DNA of 13,906 nt from an archaeon (GCA_027348755.1 DAIEOU010000002.1:1-13906), one strand, 5' to 3'. Positions 1 to 5,988 are shown, counted from the first letter of the stretch. Program-made: numbers and translations. Notes: generated from the letters alone by a model not told the origin.

Positions 1-217
1 TGCTGAACATGAACTCAGGACTTGATGCTAAAGTAGAAACAAGCTGCCTTGCACTCTCGTCTTTTATGGCTTGAGCACTTCCTTTCATTCCAGAGAATGC
101 TATAGTTACCACAAGAACTGCGACTATTGCAAAGAATACAACTAATGCAACTATGACGAATGCCATTTCCTGTATTTTTATCTGCCCCTTAGAATAGCTT
201 ACAGCTTTGTATTTCAT
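1..217 (-). CDS. Prepilin-like membrane-anchored protein (partial, 3' end outside window)
   Basis: The first 72 codons are visible. The protein starts MKYKAVSYSKGQIKIQEMAF and continues into a hydrophobic helix at about residues 19-41. Lys-Gly-Gln at residues 10-12 followed by polar residues, a Glu and a long hydrophobic stretch resembles a class III (type IV prepilin/archaellin) signal peptide processed by PibD-type peptidases. It probably sits in the membrane with its C-terminal part outside. The ATG at 217 lies inside the end of the preceding gene, a 29-base overlap, and is supported by a strong Shine-Dalgarno sequence at 228-235. It is the third consecutive gene of this kind in a leftward operon. 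The family is not identified further because most of the gene is missing. Confidence 0.75.
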   Translation of the reverse strand, partial: MKYKAVSYSKGQIKIQEMAFVIVALVVFFAIVAVLVVTIAFSGMKGSAQAIKDESARQLVSTLASSPEFMFS

Positions 218-1175
218 TCTTGCTTCCCACCTCCTGTGCACTTAAAGCCAGACTGTTTATATCATGTGAGCTGTTTAAACTTGCTGCAGCACTCTCAAGT
301 CCTACAAGCTCTGATTCCATGTTAGAAGAGCATCCAGAGCTTGTTATGAATGAGTTCTTGTCTTCATACACTCGTGCAAGAGCAGCAACTCTAAGTCCTA
401 TCCTCTTTAGCTGGCATTCATATATTGAAGGGTCAGAGAAAACAGCAGCATACATTAATGCACTATTCGGATCGCTATAATCTCCAGATGTCCCATAATA
501 CAATGTAGTCCCGTTTTTCTGAATGCTATTGCTCGTCAATGAAACATCTTCATCACATCCTGAGCTGACGAAACACACACTTATACTTCCCTTTAAGCAT
601 TCTCCTCTAGAAGATGCAAACTGAATGCTAGTTATGTTCCTAGTTGTTAATGTATTCTTGAAATCTTGAGGGGCGTTAACAAAACAGTATCTTTGTGTGT
701 CAGAGAATACCATTTGCAAATCAGCAACTTTGTAAGGATAGTATAAAGGCACTGTTAAAACATTCATAAACATTCTGTCTTCAACAAGTGCACTTGAGAA
801 TGTATATTTGTTATAGAAAGTTACTGCTGCCCCTGGCTCAGGCCATTGCTTGTTTCCAGCTCCAGAAGAAATTGAAACCCTAAAGTTCTGACTTCCGAAT
901 GTCTGTCCTGTGGCGTCATATCCGCTTGGAGAGCAGCTAACATATAGTCTAGTAGGAACGTTTGTATCTATTGGAGGAGCAAGCTCACTCGCCTCAACGC
1001 TTGTCTCAAATGGGCTCATCAACGTTCCAAGAGTCTGTGCAGCCTCAGTATTCGAAACTGATTGCTGTGTTCCCAAGAATTTTGTGCTAGCATATATAGC
1101 AAGAAACAATATTGCCGCCCCAACTATAACTGCAAATAGCCAGCCGAAACTGAACTCAATTCCTTTTCTGTTCAT
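189..1175 (-). CDS. Prepilin-like secreted/anchored protein, cysteine-rich (328 aa)
   Basis: The N-terminus MNRKGIEFSFGWLFAVIVGA has a basic Arg-Lys-Gly followed by a hydrophobic helix at about residues 9-29. This resembles a class III prepilin-type signal or a simple N-terminal anchor. The remaining roughly 300 residues are polar and should be extracytoplasmic. They contain eight cysteines, suggesting disulfides, and N-X-S/T sequons (Asn-Ile-Thr, Asn-Gly-Thr, Asn-Ser-Ser) that the STT3 enzyme encoded further right could glycosylate (inference). The start overlaps the stop of the upstream gene by four bases (ATGA, 1172-1175). Proteins beginning KG-E-F-S-F-W recur in DPANN genomes as hypotheticals, to my recollection. 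No function can be assigned; a pilus, fibre or cell-surface role is a guess from the N-terminus and operon context. Confidence 0.8.
   Translation of the reverse strand: MNRKGIEFSFGWLFAVIVGAAILFLAIYASTKFLGTQQSVSNTEAAQTLGTLMSPFETSVEASELAPPIDTNVPTRLYVSCSPSGYDATGQTFGSQNFRVSISSGAGNKQWPEPGAAVTFYNKYTFSSALVEDRMFMNVLTVPLYYPYKVADLQMVFSDTQRYCFVNAPQDFKNTLTTRNITSIQFASSRGECLKGSISVCFVSSGCDEDVSLTSNSIQKNGTTLYYGTSGDYSDPNSALMYAAVFSDPSIYECQLKRIGLRVAALARVYEDKNSFITSSGCSSNMESELVGLESAAASLNSSHDINSLALSAQEVGSKNEIQSCKLF
228..235 (-). promoter_or_regulatory. Strong Shine-Dalgarno site inside upstream gene
   Basis: On the minus strand this reads AGGAGGTG, an excellent complement to the archaeal 16S rRNA 3' end. It lies 10 bases before the ATG at 217. 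It decides the start of the partial gene and is embedded in the coding sequence of the upstream pilin-like gene, so the third gene should be translated by its own initiation rather than only by read-through coupling. Confidence 0.85.
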
Positions 1176-1675
1176 GTTTTTGCCTGCACCTTAGCAAGAA
1201 CATCCTGACTGTCCTTGCTCACCACAACACTAACAGCTCCGTTCTTTGCAGAGACACAGAAGAAGCTGCTTGTCTGCATATGATCTATAAAGTAACTTCC
1301 TAAATCAGGAGTGCATGTGTTAACGCCCACAGGATATAGATATACATTATTTCTTCCTCCAAATGGATACCTGTTTTGCAATGCAGAGTACTCGTCTTTT
1401 GAGCCGCTCTCAGTTGGCTGTGTAAGGTTTCCGAAACATACTTGCTCAACAGCTCCAGGAACGCTAGATGTGAAAACTGCACTGCTTGATGTTGAAGCCC
1501 ATGCTTGATCAACACTCTTTGACAAATCTTGATAAAACATTCCTGCTGAAGTGCATGCACTCAGAGATGTGAAATATCTTATTACATAAAATCCTATAGC
1601 AAGAACAGCTATTATGACTATTATAGAAAATATCATCCCAAATGATATATCAAGCTGTCCTCTTCTATCCCGCAT
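1172..1675 (-). CDS. Prepilin-like anchored protein (167 aa), first gene of operon
   Basis: The protein starts MRDRRGQLDISFGMIFSIIV. Arg-Arg-Gly-Gln followed by a hydrophobic helix (about residues 11-33) matches the same prepilin-like layout as the next two genes. The exposed remainder holds four cysteines and one Asn-Leu-Thr sequon. It is the promoter-proximal gene: a TATA-like octamer lies 25.5 bases upstream of its ATG, implying a leaderless message. It overlaps the next gene by ATGA, so translation is probably coupled. Three consecutive genes of this design suggest subunits of one surface structure or secretion system, but no ATPase or membrane platform gene is visible in the window, so this remains inference. 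Confidence 0.8.
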   Translation of the reverse strand: MRDRRGQLDISFGMIFSIIVIIAVLAIGFYVIRYFTSLSACTSAGMFYQDLSKSVDQAWASTSSSAVFTSSVPGAVEQVCFGNLTQPTESGSKDEYSALQNRYPFGGRNNVYLYPVGVNTCTPDLGSYFIDHMQTSSFFCVSAKNGAVSVVVSKDSQDVLAKVQAKT

Positions 1676-1696
1676 GTTTGTCAGAGCTCAGGAATA

Positions 1697-1704
1697 TAGT
1701 TAAA
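1697..1704 (-). promoter_or_regulatory. TATA box of the pilin-like operon
   Basis: The minus strand reads TTTAACTA, centred 25.5 bases upstream of the ATG at 1675. This is the same spacing seen at most other promoters here and predicts transcription starting at or next to the A of the ATG. Confidence 0.6.
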
Positions 1705-1723
1705 GCTTTCGCATCGAAAGCTT
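1703..1723. repeat. Perfect 9-bp inverted repeat with 3-base loop between GNAT gene and pilin operon
   Basis: Arms AAGCTTTCG (1703-1711) and CGAAAGCTT (1715-1723) are exactly complementary around a CAT loop. The right arm includes two bases of the GNAT stop codon (1722-1724). The left end touches the TATA box of the leftward pilin-like operon. It could be an RNA hairpin at the end of the rnp2-GNAT message, although no long U-run follows it, or a DNA-binding site immediately upstream of the pilin promoter. The sequence does not distinguish these. Confidence 0.75.
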
Positions 1724-2135
1724 AAGGTTTATAGACCATATAATTTGCTCTTTTCGTAAATCCTATTTTGTCGAAAATTTTAACGTTCTTATCAGATGTT
1801 ATCAATACAATGGATTTCTTCTTTCCTTTCCAGTGATCGGTAAATTTGTCCAATAGCCTGGAAGTTACACCCTTTCTTCTATATTTCTTATCTACATAAA
1901 TGTCCTCAATCCAAAGTGCGCTGCTATCAAACTTTAAGGTCGCCTGCAGATATCCTGCGATTAAGCCATTGTCTTCAGCAACTAATGTCAGAAAGTTGTT
2001 GCTCCTTATTATCTTCTCAAATTCTCTTCTGTTCTGATGCTCCCACCACTTTATTTCTTTATGCGCTTTTTTATCAAGTTTTTCTAAACCTGCACAATCA
2101 TTATCTCTCGCAAAACGTATCTCTAAATTCTTCAT
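1722..2135 (-). CDS. GNAT-family N-acetyltransferase
   Basis: This 137-residue protein has the length and layout of a single GNAT domain. Motif A is visible at about residues 76-95 as an acidic beta strand (IEDIYVD) followed by YRRKGV and a helix, the acetyl-CoA pyrophosphate loop. The final small residue of the usual R/Q-x-x-G-x-G/A signature is Thr91 here. The C-terminal part (FDKIGF, 121-126) is the conserved motif B region. The acceptor substrate cannot be deduced; GNAT proteins acetylate amines of small molecules, peptides or protein N-termini. The gene starts one base after the stop of rnp2, so it is co-transcribed with the RNase P subunit. A ribosomal or RNA-related substrate would fit the context but is speculation. 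Confidence 0.88.
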   Translation of the reverse strand: MKNLEIRFARDNDCAGLEKLDKKAHKEIKWWEHQNRREFEKIIRSNNFLTLVAEDNGLIAGYLQATLKFDSSALWIEDIYVDKKYRRKGVTSRLLDKFTDHWKGKKKSIVLITSDKNVKIFDKIGFTKRANYMVYKP

Positions 2136-2136
2136 C

Positions 2137-2400
2137 CTAGCGCCCTAGTCCCGCAAGCGTCCCAGAAACTCTAATGACTTTTATGCCTTCCAATTCCAGG
2201 GCTGCCCTGACATGCAAATCCCATGCTCTATCAACTGAAAGAACTGTATCTCTGCTCTCAACAAAAACTGGCTTTGCCTTTGCCCATCCTAAAAGGCCTA
2301 TATAATCAAGAACCGCTTTTTCTACTTTATTTCTATCATTAGAGTCAACTAGAATATATCTTCTCTTTATCTTTTCCGTCGCTCTTGTTTTAAGTTTCAT
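2137..2400 (-). CDS. rnp2: Ribonuclease P protein component 2 (Pop5/Rpp14 family)
   Basis: This is one of the archaeal protein subunits of RNase P, the ribonucleoprotein that removes 5' leaders from pre-tRNA; Pop5 pairs with Rpp30 to activate the catalytic domain of the RNA. The 87-residue sequence shows the family pattern: a basic N-terminus leading into RRYILV (13-18), a helix ending in GLLGWAKAKP (35-43), a strand and loop containing Val-Asp-Arg (56-58), HVRAALEL (63-70) and the terminal IRVSGTLAGL (76-85). It is somewhat short, lacking the C-terminal extension of many homologues. The ATG at 2400 is exactly 25.5 bases from the TATA octamer it shares with the divergent RNase J gene. It is the first gene of a short operon with the GNAT gene. 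Confidence 0.88.
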   Translation of the reverse strand: MKLKTRATEKIKRRYILVDSNDRNKVEKAVLDYIGLLGWAKAKPVFVESRDTVLSVDRAWDLHVRAALELEGIKVIRVSGTLAGLGR

Positions 2401-2421
2401 TCTTGAAAGAAGCCGCCAAAG

Positions 2422-2429
2422 TATTTAAA
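2422..2429. promoter_or_regulatory. Single bidirectional TATA box for rnp2 and RNase J
   Basis: The octamer reads TATTTAAA on the plus strand and TTTAAATA on the minus strand. Its centre (2425.5) is exactly 25.5 bases from the A of the rnp2 ATG (2400) and 25.5 bases from the A of the RNase J ATG (2451). No other good TATA-like element exists in the 50-base intergenic region. One element therefore appears to serve two divergent leaderless genes. Confidence 0.7.
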
Positions 2430-2450
2430 CAAAGCTGTTTTATTCAACGT

Positions 2451-3782
2451 ATGAAGATTCATGCAATAGGAGGTTATGATGAAGTAGGAAAGAACATGAC
2501 TGCCCTTGAGGTAGGAGAGGATGTCATATTATTTGACTCTGGCCTTTTTCTTCCAGCAATAGTTGGTGTTGCAGAAAGAGAAAAGATTCCAACAGAAAGA
2601 GGAATGCGTTCTCTCGGCGCTTTACCAGATGATTTGTATCTAGAAAAGCACAATCTTCGAGACAAAGTGCGTGCAATTCTTGTTTCGCACGCACATCTTG
2701 ACCATGTCGGTTCATTGCCATATAATGCATACCGGTATGATGCAGATATTTTAGGAACTCCATTCACAATGGAATTCTTTAAGTTAATGATGAAGGACGC
2801 AAATCAGTCAGTTCCAAACAGAATTCTTAAAGTAAGTCCTAACGCATCACACACAATAATTGGAAAGCAAAAAAACAAGGTTGAGTTCATAAACATCACT
2901 CATTCGACAATTCAAAGTACTCTCATTGCTGTTCATACGCCAGAAGGAGTCGTCTTATATGCAAACGATTACAAGCTTGACAACTCCCCAGTATTTGGAG
3001 AAAAAACAAATTATGCAAGGCTAAAAGAGCTTGCCAAGACAGGAGTTAAAGCTCTTGTAGTTGATTGTCTATACGCTCCCGATGATAGGAAAACACCAAG
3101 CGAAAAAATTGCTCAAAGCCTTCTTGAAGATGTATTAATGCACACTACAAACGACAAGTCAGGAATAGTCGTAAGCACATTCTCTTCACACATAGCAAGA
3201 CTAAAGACTATTGCAGAGCTTGGAAAGAAACTAGGCAGAGAAGTAATATTCGTTGGACGCAGCCTTAACAAATATGTCACGGCTGCAAACAATGTTGGTC
3301 AAGCTCCTTTCATGAAAAACATAAAGATAGCTACATATAGAAAACAACTTGAGAAGATTCTTGGAAAAGCAAACGAGAACAGAAGTAAATACATAATAGT
3401 CTGCACAGGGCACCAAGGAGAGCCGGGTTCCATATTAGACAGAATGTCTCGAGGCTCACTTCCTTTTAGACTAGCAAAAGACGACTTAGTAATATTCTCA
3501 TCAAGGACAATACCTGCTCCAGTAAATGAACTTAATCGCTCAGAATTGCAGAAAAGACTTGCAAAATATCATGTCAGAATATTTGACAACATCCATGTCT
3601 CAGGGCACGGAGGAAAAGAGGACCTTAGAGAACTTATAACTCTAACAAAGCCTCAACATATTATTCCTTCTCACGGCGACCTTTTCAAGCGTTCAGCCGG
3701 GGCATTTGTCGCTGAAGAAATGGGATATAAAAAAGGTGAAACTGTCCATCTTCTTGACAATGGGCATTCTGTTGAAATATGA
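2451..3782 (+). CDS. rnj: Archaeal ribonuclease J (metallo-beta-lactamase/beta-CASP)
   Basis: RNase J-type beta-CASP nucleases degrade RNA from the 5' end and shape mRNA turnover and rRNA processing in the cytoplasm. The 443-residue protein has the full set of motifs: the N-terminal GGYDEVGKNMT of the family, the zinc-binding HAHLDH (residues 80-85), a motif III His151, motif IV Asp173 in ANDYKLD, the beta-CASP segment with CTGHQGEP (318-325), SGHGG (His386) and the C-terminal PSHGD (His408). I chose ATG 2451 over an upstream in-frame TTG at 2403: the protein then begins MKIHAIGG like other family members, and the TATA octamer sits exactly 25.5 bases upstream. The TTG start would lie upstream of that TATA box. 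The stop overlaps the next gene by ATGA. No truncation or missing catalytic residue is seen. Confidence 0.93.
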   Translation: MKIHAIGGYDEVGKNMTALEVGEDVILFDSGLFLPAIVGVAEREKIPTERGMRSLGALPDDLYLEKHNLRDKVRAILVSHAHLDHVGSLPYNAYRYDADILGTPFTMEFFKLMMKDANQSVPNRILKVSPNASHTIIGKQKNKVEFINITHSTIQSTLIAVHTPEGVVLYANDYKLDNSPVFGEKTNYARLKELAKTGVKALVVDCLYAPDDRKTPSEKIAQSLLEDVLMHTTNDKSGIVVSTFSSHIARLKTIAELGKKLGREVIFVGRSLNKYVTAANNVGQAPFMKNIKIATYRKQLEKILGKANENRSKYIIVCTGHQGEPGSILDRMSRGSLPFRLAKDDLVIFSSRTIPAPVNELNRSELQKRLAKYHVRIFDNIHVSGHGGKEDLRELITLTKPQHIIPSHGDLFKRSAGAFVAEEMGYKKGETVHLLDNGHSVEI

Positions 3783-4213
3783 AAGGTGAAATATCTCAAG
3801 GTCTAAGAAACGCTCTCGCTCGTGGAGATACTATAGAAAAAGCAATACAGAGTTTCATAAATGCAGGATATACAAAAGAAGAGGTAATGGAGACTGCAAA
3901 CTCTCTTAATGATTCTGCTTCTCAGCTTCTTCCTACACAGCAAGCTCCTGATTCCCTAGAAGCCCCAATACCTTCAAGTCCTGTAAGCCCAGAGATAAAG
4001 AATGATTATTCTGAAAAGATCTTGACTCCCTCTCCAGTTCCTGTTCCATTAAATCCGGTTCCTCTTCAACAGCAATCTTTCGGAGTCCCAAAGAAAGAGG
4101 GAATAAGCAAGACTAAGATTGCAGTTCTAGTATCTGTTCTAGTTGTTCTTCTCATACTCCTTGCAGCCTCTTTCTTATTCAAGAGCCAAATAGCCTCTCT
4201 TTTCGGAGCATAA
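3779..4213 (+). CDS. Tail-anchored protein with proline-rich linker (144 aa)
   Basis: Not assigned to a named family. Three parts are visible. An N-terminal helical region (about 5-45: GLRNALARGDTIEKAIQSFI then NAGYTKEEV) resembles the small UBA-like helical motif that I recall recurring at the start of many DPANN membrane proteins. A Pro/Ser/Gln-rich disordered linker covers about 48-105. A single transmembrane helix lies at about 113-134, with a short tail. The linker ends in QSFGVPKK (99-106), an octapeptide found again in the glycosyltransferase at 11483-12499. The gene begins inside the RNase J stop (ATGA) and its own TAA shares a base with the next ATG (TAATG), so it belongs to a tight RNase J operon. 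It might tether a partner to the membrane, which is speculation. Confidence 0.75.
   Translation: MKGEISQGLRNALARGDTIEKAIQSFINAGYTKEEVMETANSLNDSASQLLPTQQAPDSLEAPIPSSPVSPEIKNDYSEKILTPSPVPVPLNPVPLQQQSFGVPKKEGISKTKIAVLVSVLVVLLILLAASFLFKSQIASLFGA
4073..4100 (+). repeat. 28-base segment repeated at 12293-12320 (copy 1)
   Basis: This segment matches 12293-12320 at 26 of 28 positions in the same reading frame and encodes QSFGVPKK plus an acidic residue in both genes. Here it lies at the end of the linker, just before the transmembrane helix of the tail-anchored protein. Confidence 0.7.
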
Positions 4214-4878
4214 TGGGATTCGTATCAAGTTCATTTTCACATCTGAAGAAAAGGCCTTCAGTATTTGCTTGGTCTGCTTTATTCTGGGCTTTCCTCTTAG
4301 CTCTTTCTTATGCATCCTCTTCAATTGCTTCTTTTATACAATCAAATCTATACCAAGCTTTATGGTTAGCTTTCATATCTTTAGTTATTTTATTTTCCTC
4401 AGGACTATATAGCTGGAAAATTATTAAGATTCAGAAATCAATATCTCCAGGATGGCTTAAAGGGGCATCAATAATAAGCTTAAGTCTTGCTTTAATAGCT
4501 GGAATTTATGCGTTAGGTCTTATATTCATAAACAAGATTTCAATAGGTATCGGTGATTCTTTATCTCTTTCTTTATCAGCAGCGCAAGTTTTATTCTTCA
4601 TTCTTTACATCTCTCTTATATTCGGGATAGTATTTTTATCAGCTCTCCCTTTCATAAGTCTTATTGATGGCTCCTGGGTTTTCAGTTCCATAAAGAAATC
4701 ACTTAATTTTGCAGCTAAGAATTATTTCCAGTTATTGAGTATATTCATAATCCTATATGCTTTAAGTCAAACATTCTCTCTCGCGCTCGACCCTCTCATT
4801 GCAGGAGCCATAAACACAATCATAGGCACTCCGATATTTATAGTTCTAATAACTTCTCTTATAATTAATTCAAAATGA
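4213..4878 (+). CDS. Polytopic membrane protein, about six helices (221 aa)
   Basis: I do not recognise a specific family. Hydrophobic segments are visible at about residues 15-37, 47-69, 85-107, 122-150, 170-190 and 197-217, leaving almost no soluble domain. The segment SSIKKSLNFAAKNYFQLLSI (158-177), an amphipathic helix leading into a membrane helix, is a layout I associate with small integral-membrane families such as DUF975/DUF4013-like proteins, but I cannot assign it. It shares one base with the previous gene and overlaps the next by ATGA, so it is co-translated with the tail-anchored protein and the methyltransferase. With the preceding tail-anchored protein it may form a membrane pair (inference). 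Confidence 0.78.
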   Translation: MGFVSSSFSHLKKRPSVFAWSALFWAFLLALSYASSSIASFIQSNLYQALWLAFISLVILFSSGLYSWKIIKIQKSISPGWLKGASIISLSLALIAGIYALGLIFINKISIGIGDSLSLSLSAAQVLFFILYISLIFGIVFLSALPFISLIDGSWVFSSIKKSLNFAAKNYFQLLSIFIILYALSQTFSLALDPLIAGAINTIIGTPIFIVLITSLIINSK

Positions 4879-5408
4879 TATACGAGCCTAGGGAAGACTC
4901 ATATCTTCTAGAAAAATTTGTTATGCAATACTCCAAAGATAAATCTGTTCTTGATCTAGGCTCCGGCTCAGGAATTCAGGCTCGCGCAGCCTTGAAGGCG
5001 GGAGCCAAGTCAGTTTTAGCAGCAGACATAAACCCTGAAGCAGTTGTCTCTCTAAAAAAAGAGGGAATTCCTGCAATACATTCAGACATGTTCTCAAATA
5101 TATCCGAAAAGTTTGATTTAATAGTATGCAATCCTCCTTATCTTCCAAAGGATGAGCGTGAAGATTCAGAAAGCGAGCTCATAACCTCTGGAGGAGAACG
5201 CGGAGACGAATGGCTCTGCCTTTTCCTCTCTCAGGCTCCAGATCACCTAAAAAGCAAAGGAAAAATATTAATTGTTCTTTCATCTCTAACTCCAAGAGAG
5301 AAGATAAATGAAATAATACATGAAAATGGAATGAAAAAGATGGTTATTGCTACAGAATCCCTCGACTTCGAATCTCTAGAAGTCTGGCTTATTGAGAGTA
5401 AAGCTTAA
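4875..5408 (+). CDS. HemK2/Mtq2-like class I methyltransferase (release factor Gln methylase candidate)
   Basis: The protein opens with YEPREDSYLLE (residues 3-13), the N-terminal signature of the HemK2/Mtq2/N6AMT1 branch. It then shows SAM motif I DLGSGSG (27-33), the ribose-binding Asp51, and the catalytic NPPY (86-89) that holds the amide of glutamine or asparagine. SGGERGDEW (105-113) matches the branch-specific Gly-Gly-x-x-Gly region. At 177 residues it has no PrmC-type N-terminal domain, as expected. Family knowledge: eukaryotic and archaeal members methylate the GGQ glutamine of aRF1/eRF1 with the small activator Trm112. No Trm112 gene is visible here. It is the last gene of the RNase J operon, and its TAA (5406-5408) overlaps the TATA box of the following antitoxin gene. 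Confidence 0.87.
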   Translation: MIYEPREDSYLLEKFVMQYSKDKSVLDLGSGSGIQARAALKAGAKSVLAADINPEAVVSLKKEGIPAIHSDMFSNISEKFDLIVCNPPYLPKDEREDSESELITSGGERGDEWLCLFLSQAPDHLKSKGKILIVLSSLTPREKINEIIHENGMKKMVIATESLDFESLEVWLIESKA

Positions 5409-5411
5409 ATA
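5404..5411 (+). promoter_or_regulatory. TATA box of toxin-antitoxin module 1
   Basis: CTTAAATA is centred 25.5 bases upstream of the antitoxin ATG (5433), predicting a leaderless transcript. It overlaps the stop codon of the methyltransferase gene and is directly followed by the operator-like palindrome. Confidence 0.65.
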
Positions 5412-5426
5412 AGTGACCTCACTTAT
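5409..5426. promoter_or_regulatory. Candidate antitoxin operator, perfect 8-bp inverted repeat
   Basis: ATAAGTGA (5409-5416) and TCACTTAT (5419-5426) are exact reverse complements separated by CC. The palindrome overlaps the end of the TATA box and fills the space before the predicted transcription start at 5433. Protein bound here would block TBP/TFB or RNA polymerase. Ribbon-helix-helix antitoxins usually bind such repeats and repress their own operon. Confidence 0.72.
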
Positions 5427-5432
5427 ATAAAA

Positions 5433-5660
5433 ATGACCAATATAACCTTATCTATAGATGATGAAGTATACAAGAAAATGCGCAAATATTCTGAAATAAA
5501 ATGGAGCGAGTTTGTGAGAAAGGCCATAAGCCGAAGGATTGACGAACTTGATAAGATTGATTCCGATGATAAAGAAAGCATTATGGTAATGCTTGCATCG
5601 GAATATTCTTTAACTGAAGACTGGGAAAACAAGTTTGACGAGAGGTGGAATAATGTATGA
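5433..5660 (+). CDS. Ribbon-helix-helix antitoxin (VapB-like), module 1
   Basis: At 75 residues this is a small RHH-type antitoxin. The N-terminal strand NITLSIDDEVYKKMRKYSEI is followed by a helix containing KWSEFVRKAISRRIDEL, the pattern of archaeal VapB-family DNA-binding domains. The acidic C-terminus (EYSLTEDWENKFDERWNN, about 57-74) is the part expected to wrap and neutralise the toxin. It overlaps the mazF-like toxin gene by eight bases (5653-5660). RHH proteins of this type are more often found with PIN-domain VapC toxins; here the partner is MazF-like. Autoregulation is suggested by the palindrome at its promoter. Confidence 0.85.
   Translation: MTNITLSIDDEVYKKMRKYSEIKWSEFVRKAISRRIDELDKIDSDDKESIMVMLASEYSLTEDWENKFDERWNNV
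5642..5647 (+). promoter_or_regulatory. Shine-Dalgarno site of toxin 1
   Basis: GAGGTG lies five bases before ATG 5653, inside the antitoxin gene. It favours this ATG over the in-frame upstream TTG at 5635. Confidence 0.65.
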
Positions 5661-5979
5661 TCGGGGCGATGTAGTTCTTATACCATTCCCATTTTCTGAT
5701 CTTACAGGGGCTAAGATGCGTCCAGCTCTTATAATATCAAATTCAGCTTTTAATGTTGCGGAGGACAGAATATGCTGCCTTGTTACAAGCAATCCATCAG
5801 CTTCAGGGATTAAAATAGAGAAACAAGATTTTGAGCAAGGCAAGCTTCCTTTCAAGAGCACTGTAAGACCCCAAAGGTTATTCACAATCAACAGACGAGT
5901 AATAATCAAAAAGTTATGTTCTGTAAAAAAAGTATTTCAGAACAAAGTGTTTGAATCTCTATGCAAAATAATAGAATAA
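5653..5979 (+). CDS. MazF/PemK-like mRNA endoribonuclease toxin, module 1
   Basis: This 108-residue protein starts MYDRGDVVLIPFPFSDLTGA and continues with KMRPALIISN (21-30), the classic first half of MazF/PemK toxins with the conserved Arg23-Pro24. Thr45 in LVTSN is at the position of the second catalytic residue of the family. Such toxins are dimers that cut single-stranded RNA at short sequences. Compared with toxin 2, the middle and C-terminal region is more divergent: it has KSTVRPQRLFTINRR rather than the usual MLNQI-T-DK pattern, so it belongs to a different subgroup. The start at 5653 is supported by a Shine-Dalgarno site and by the normal MazF N-terminus. It is presumably neutralised by the antitoxin encoded just before it. 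Confidence 0.88.
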   Translation: MYDRGDVVLIPFPFSDLTGAKMRPALIISNSAFNVAEDRICCLVTSNPSASGIKIEKQDFEQGKLPFKSTVRPQRLFTINRRVIIKKLCSVKKVFQNKVFESLCKIIE

Positions 5980-5980
5980 C

Positions 5981-5988
5981 TTTTTAAA
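5981..5988 (+). promoter_or_regulatory. TATA box of prefoldin alpha gene
   Basis: TTTTTAAA is centred 25.5 bases upstream of ATG 6010, the spacing shared by most promoters in this window. It begins two bases after the toxin stop codon, and its T-run may also help terminate the toxin transcript. Confidence 0.65.

Noticed and set aside
220..1560. Open frames on the opposite strand of the pilin-like genes (220-480 plus, 910-1194 plus) and an alternative minus frame at 1300-1560.
   Set aside because: They are mirror or shifted frames of well-supported genes, have no promoter or Shine-Dalgarno signal and show no domain-like pattern.
2403..2450. In-frame TTG start giving RNase J a 16-residue N-terminal extension.
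   Set aside because: The extension lies across and upstream of the TATA octamer, the family begins at the MKIHAIGG-like segment, and ATG 2451 has the standard promoter spacing.
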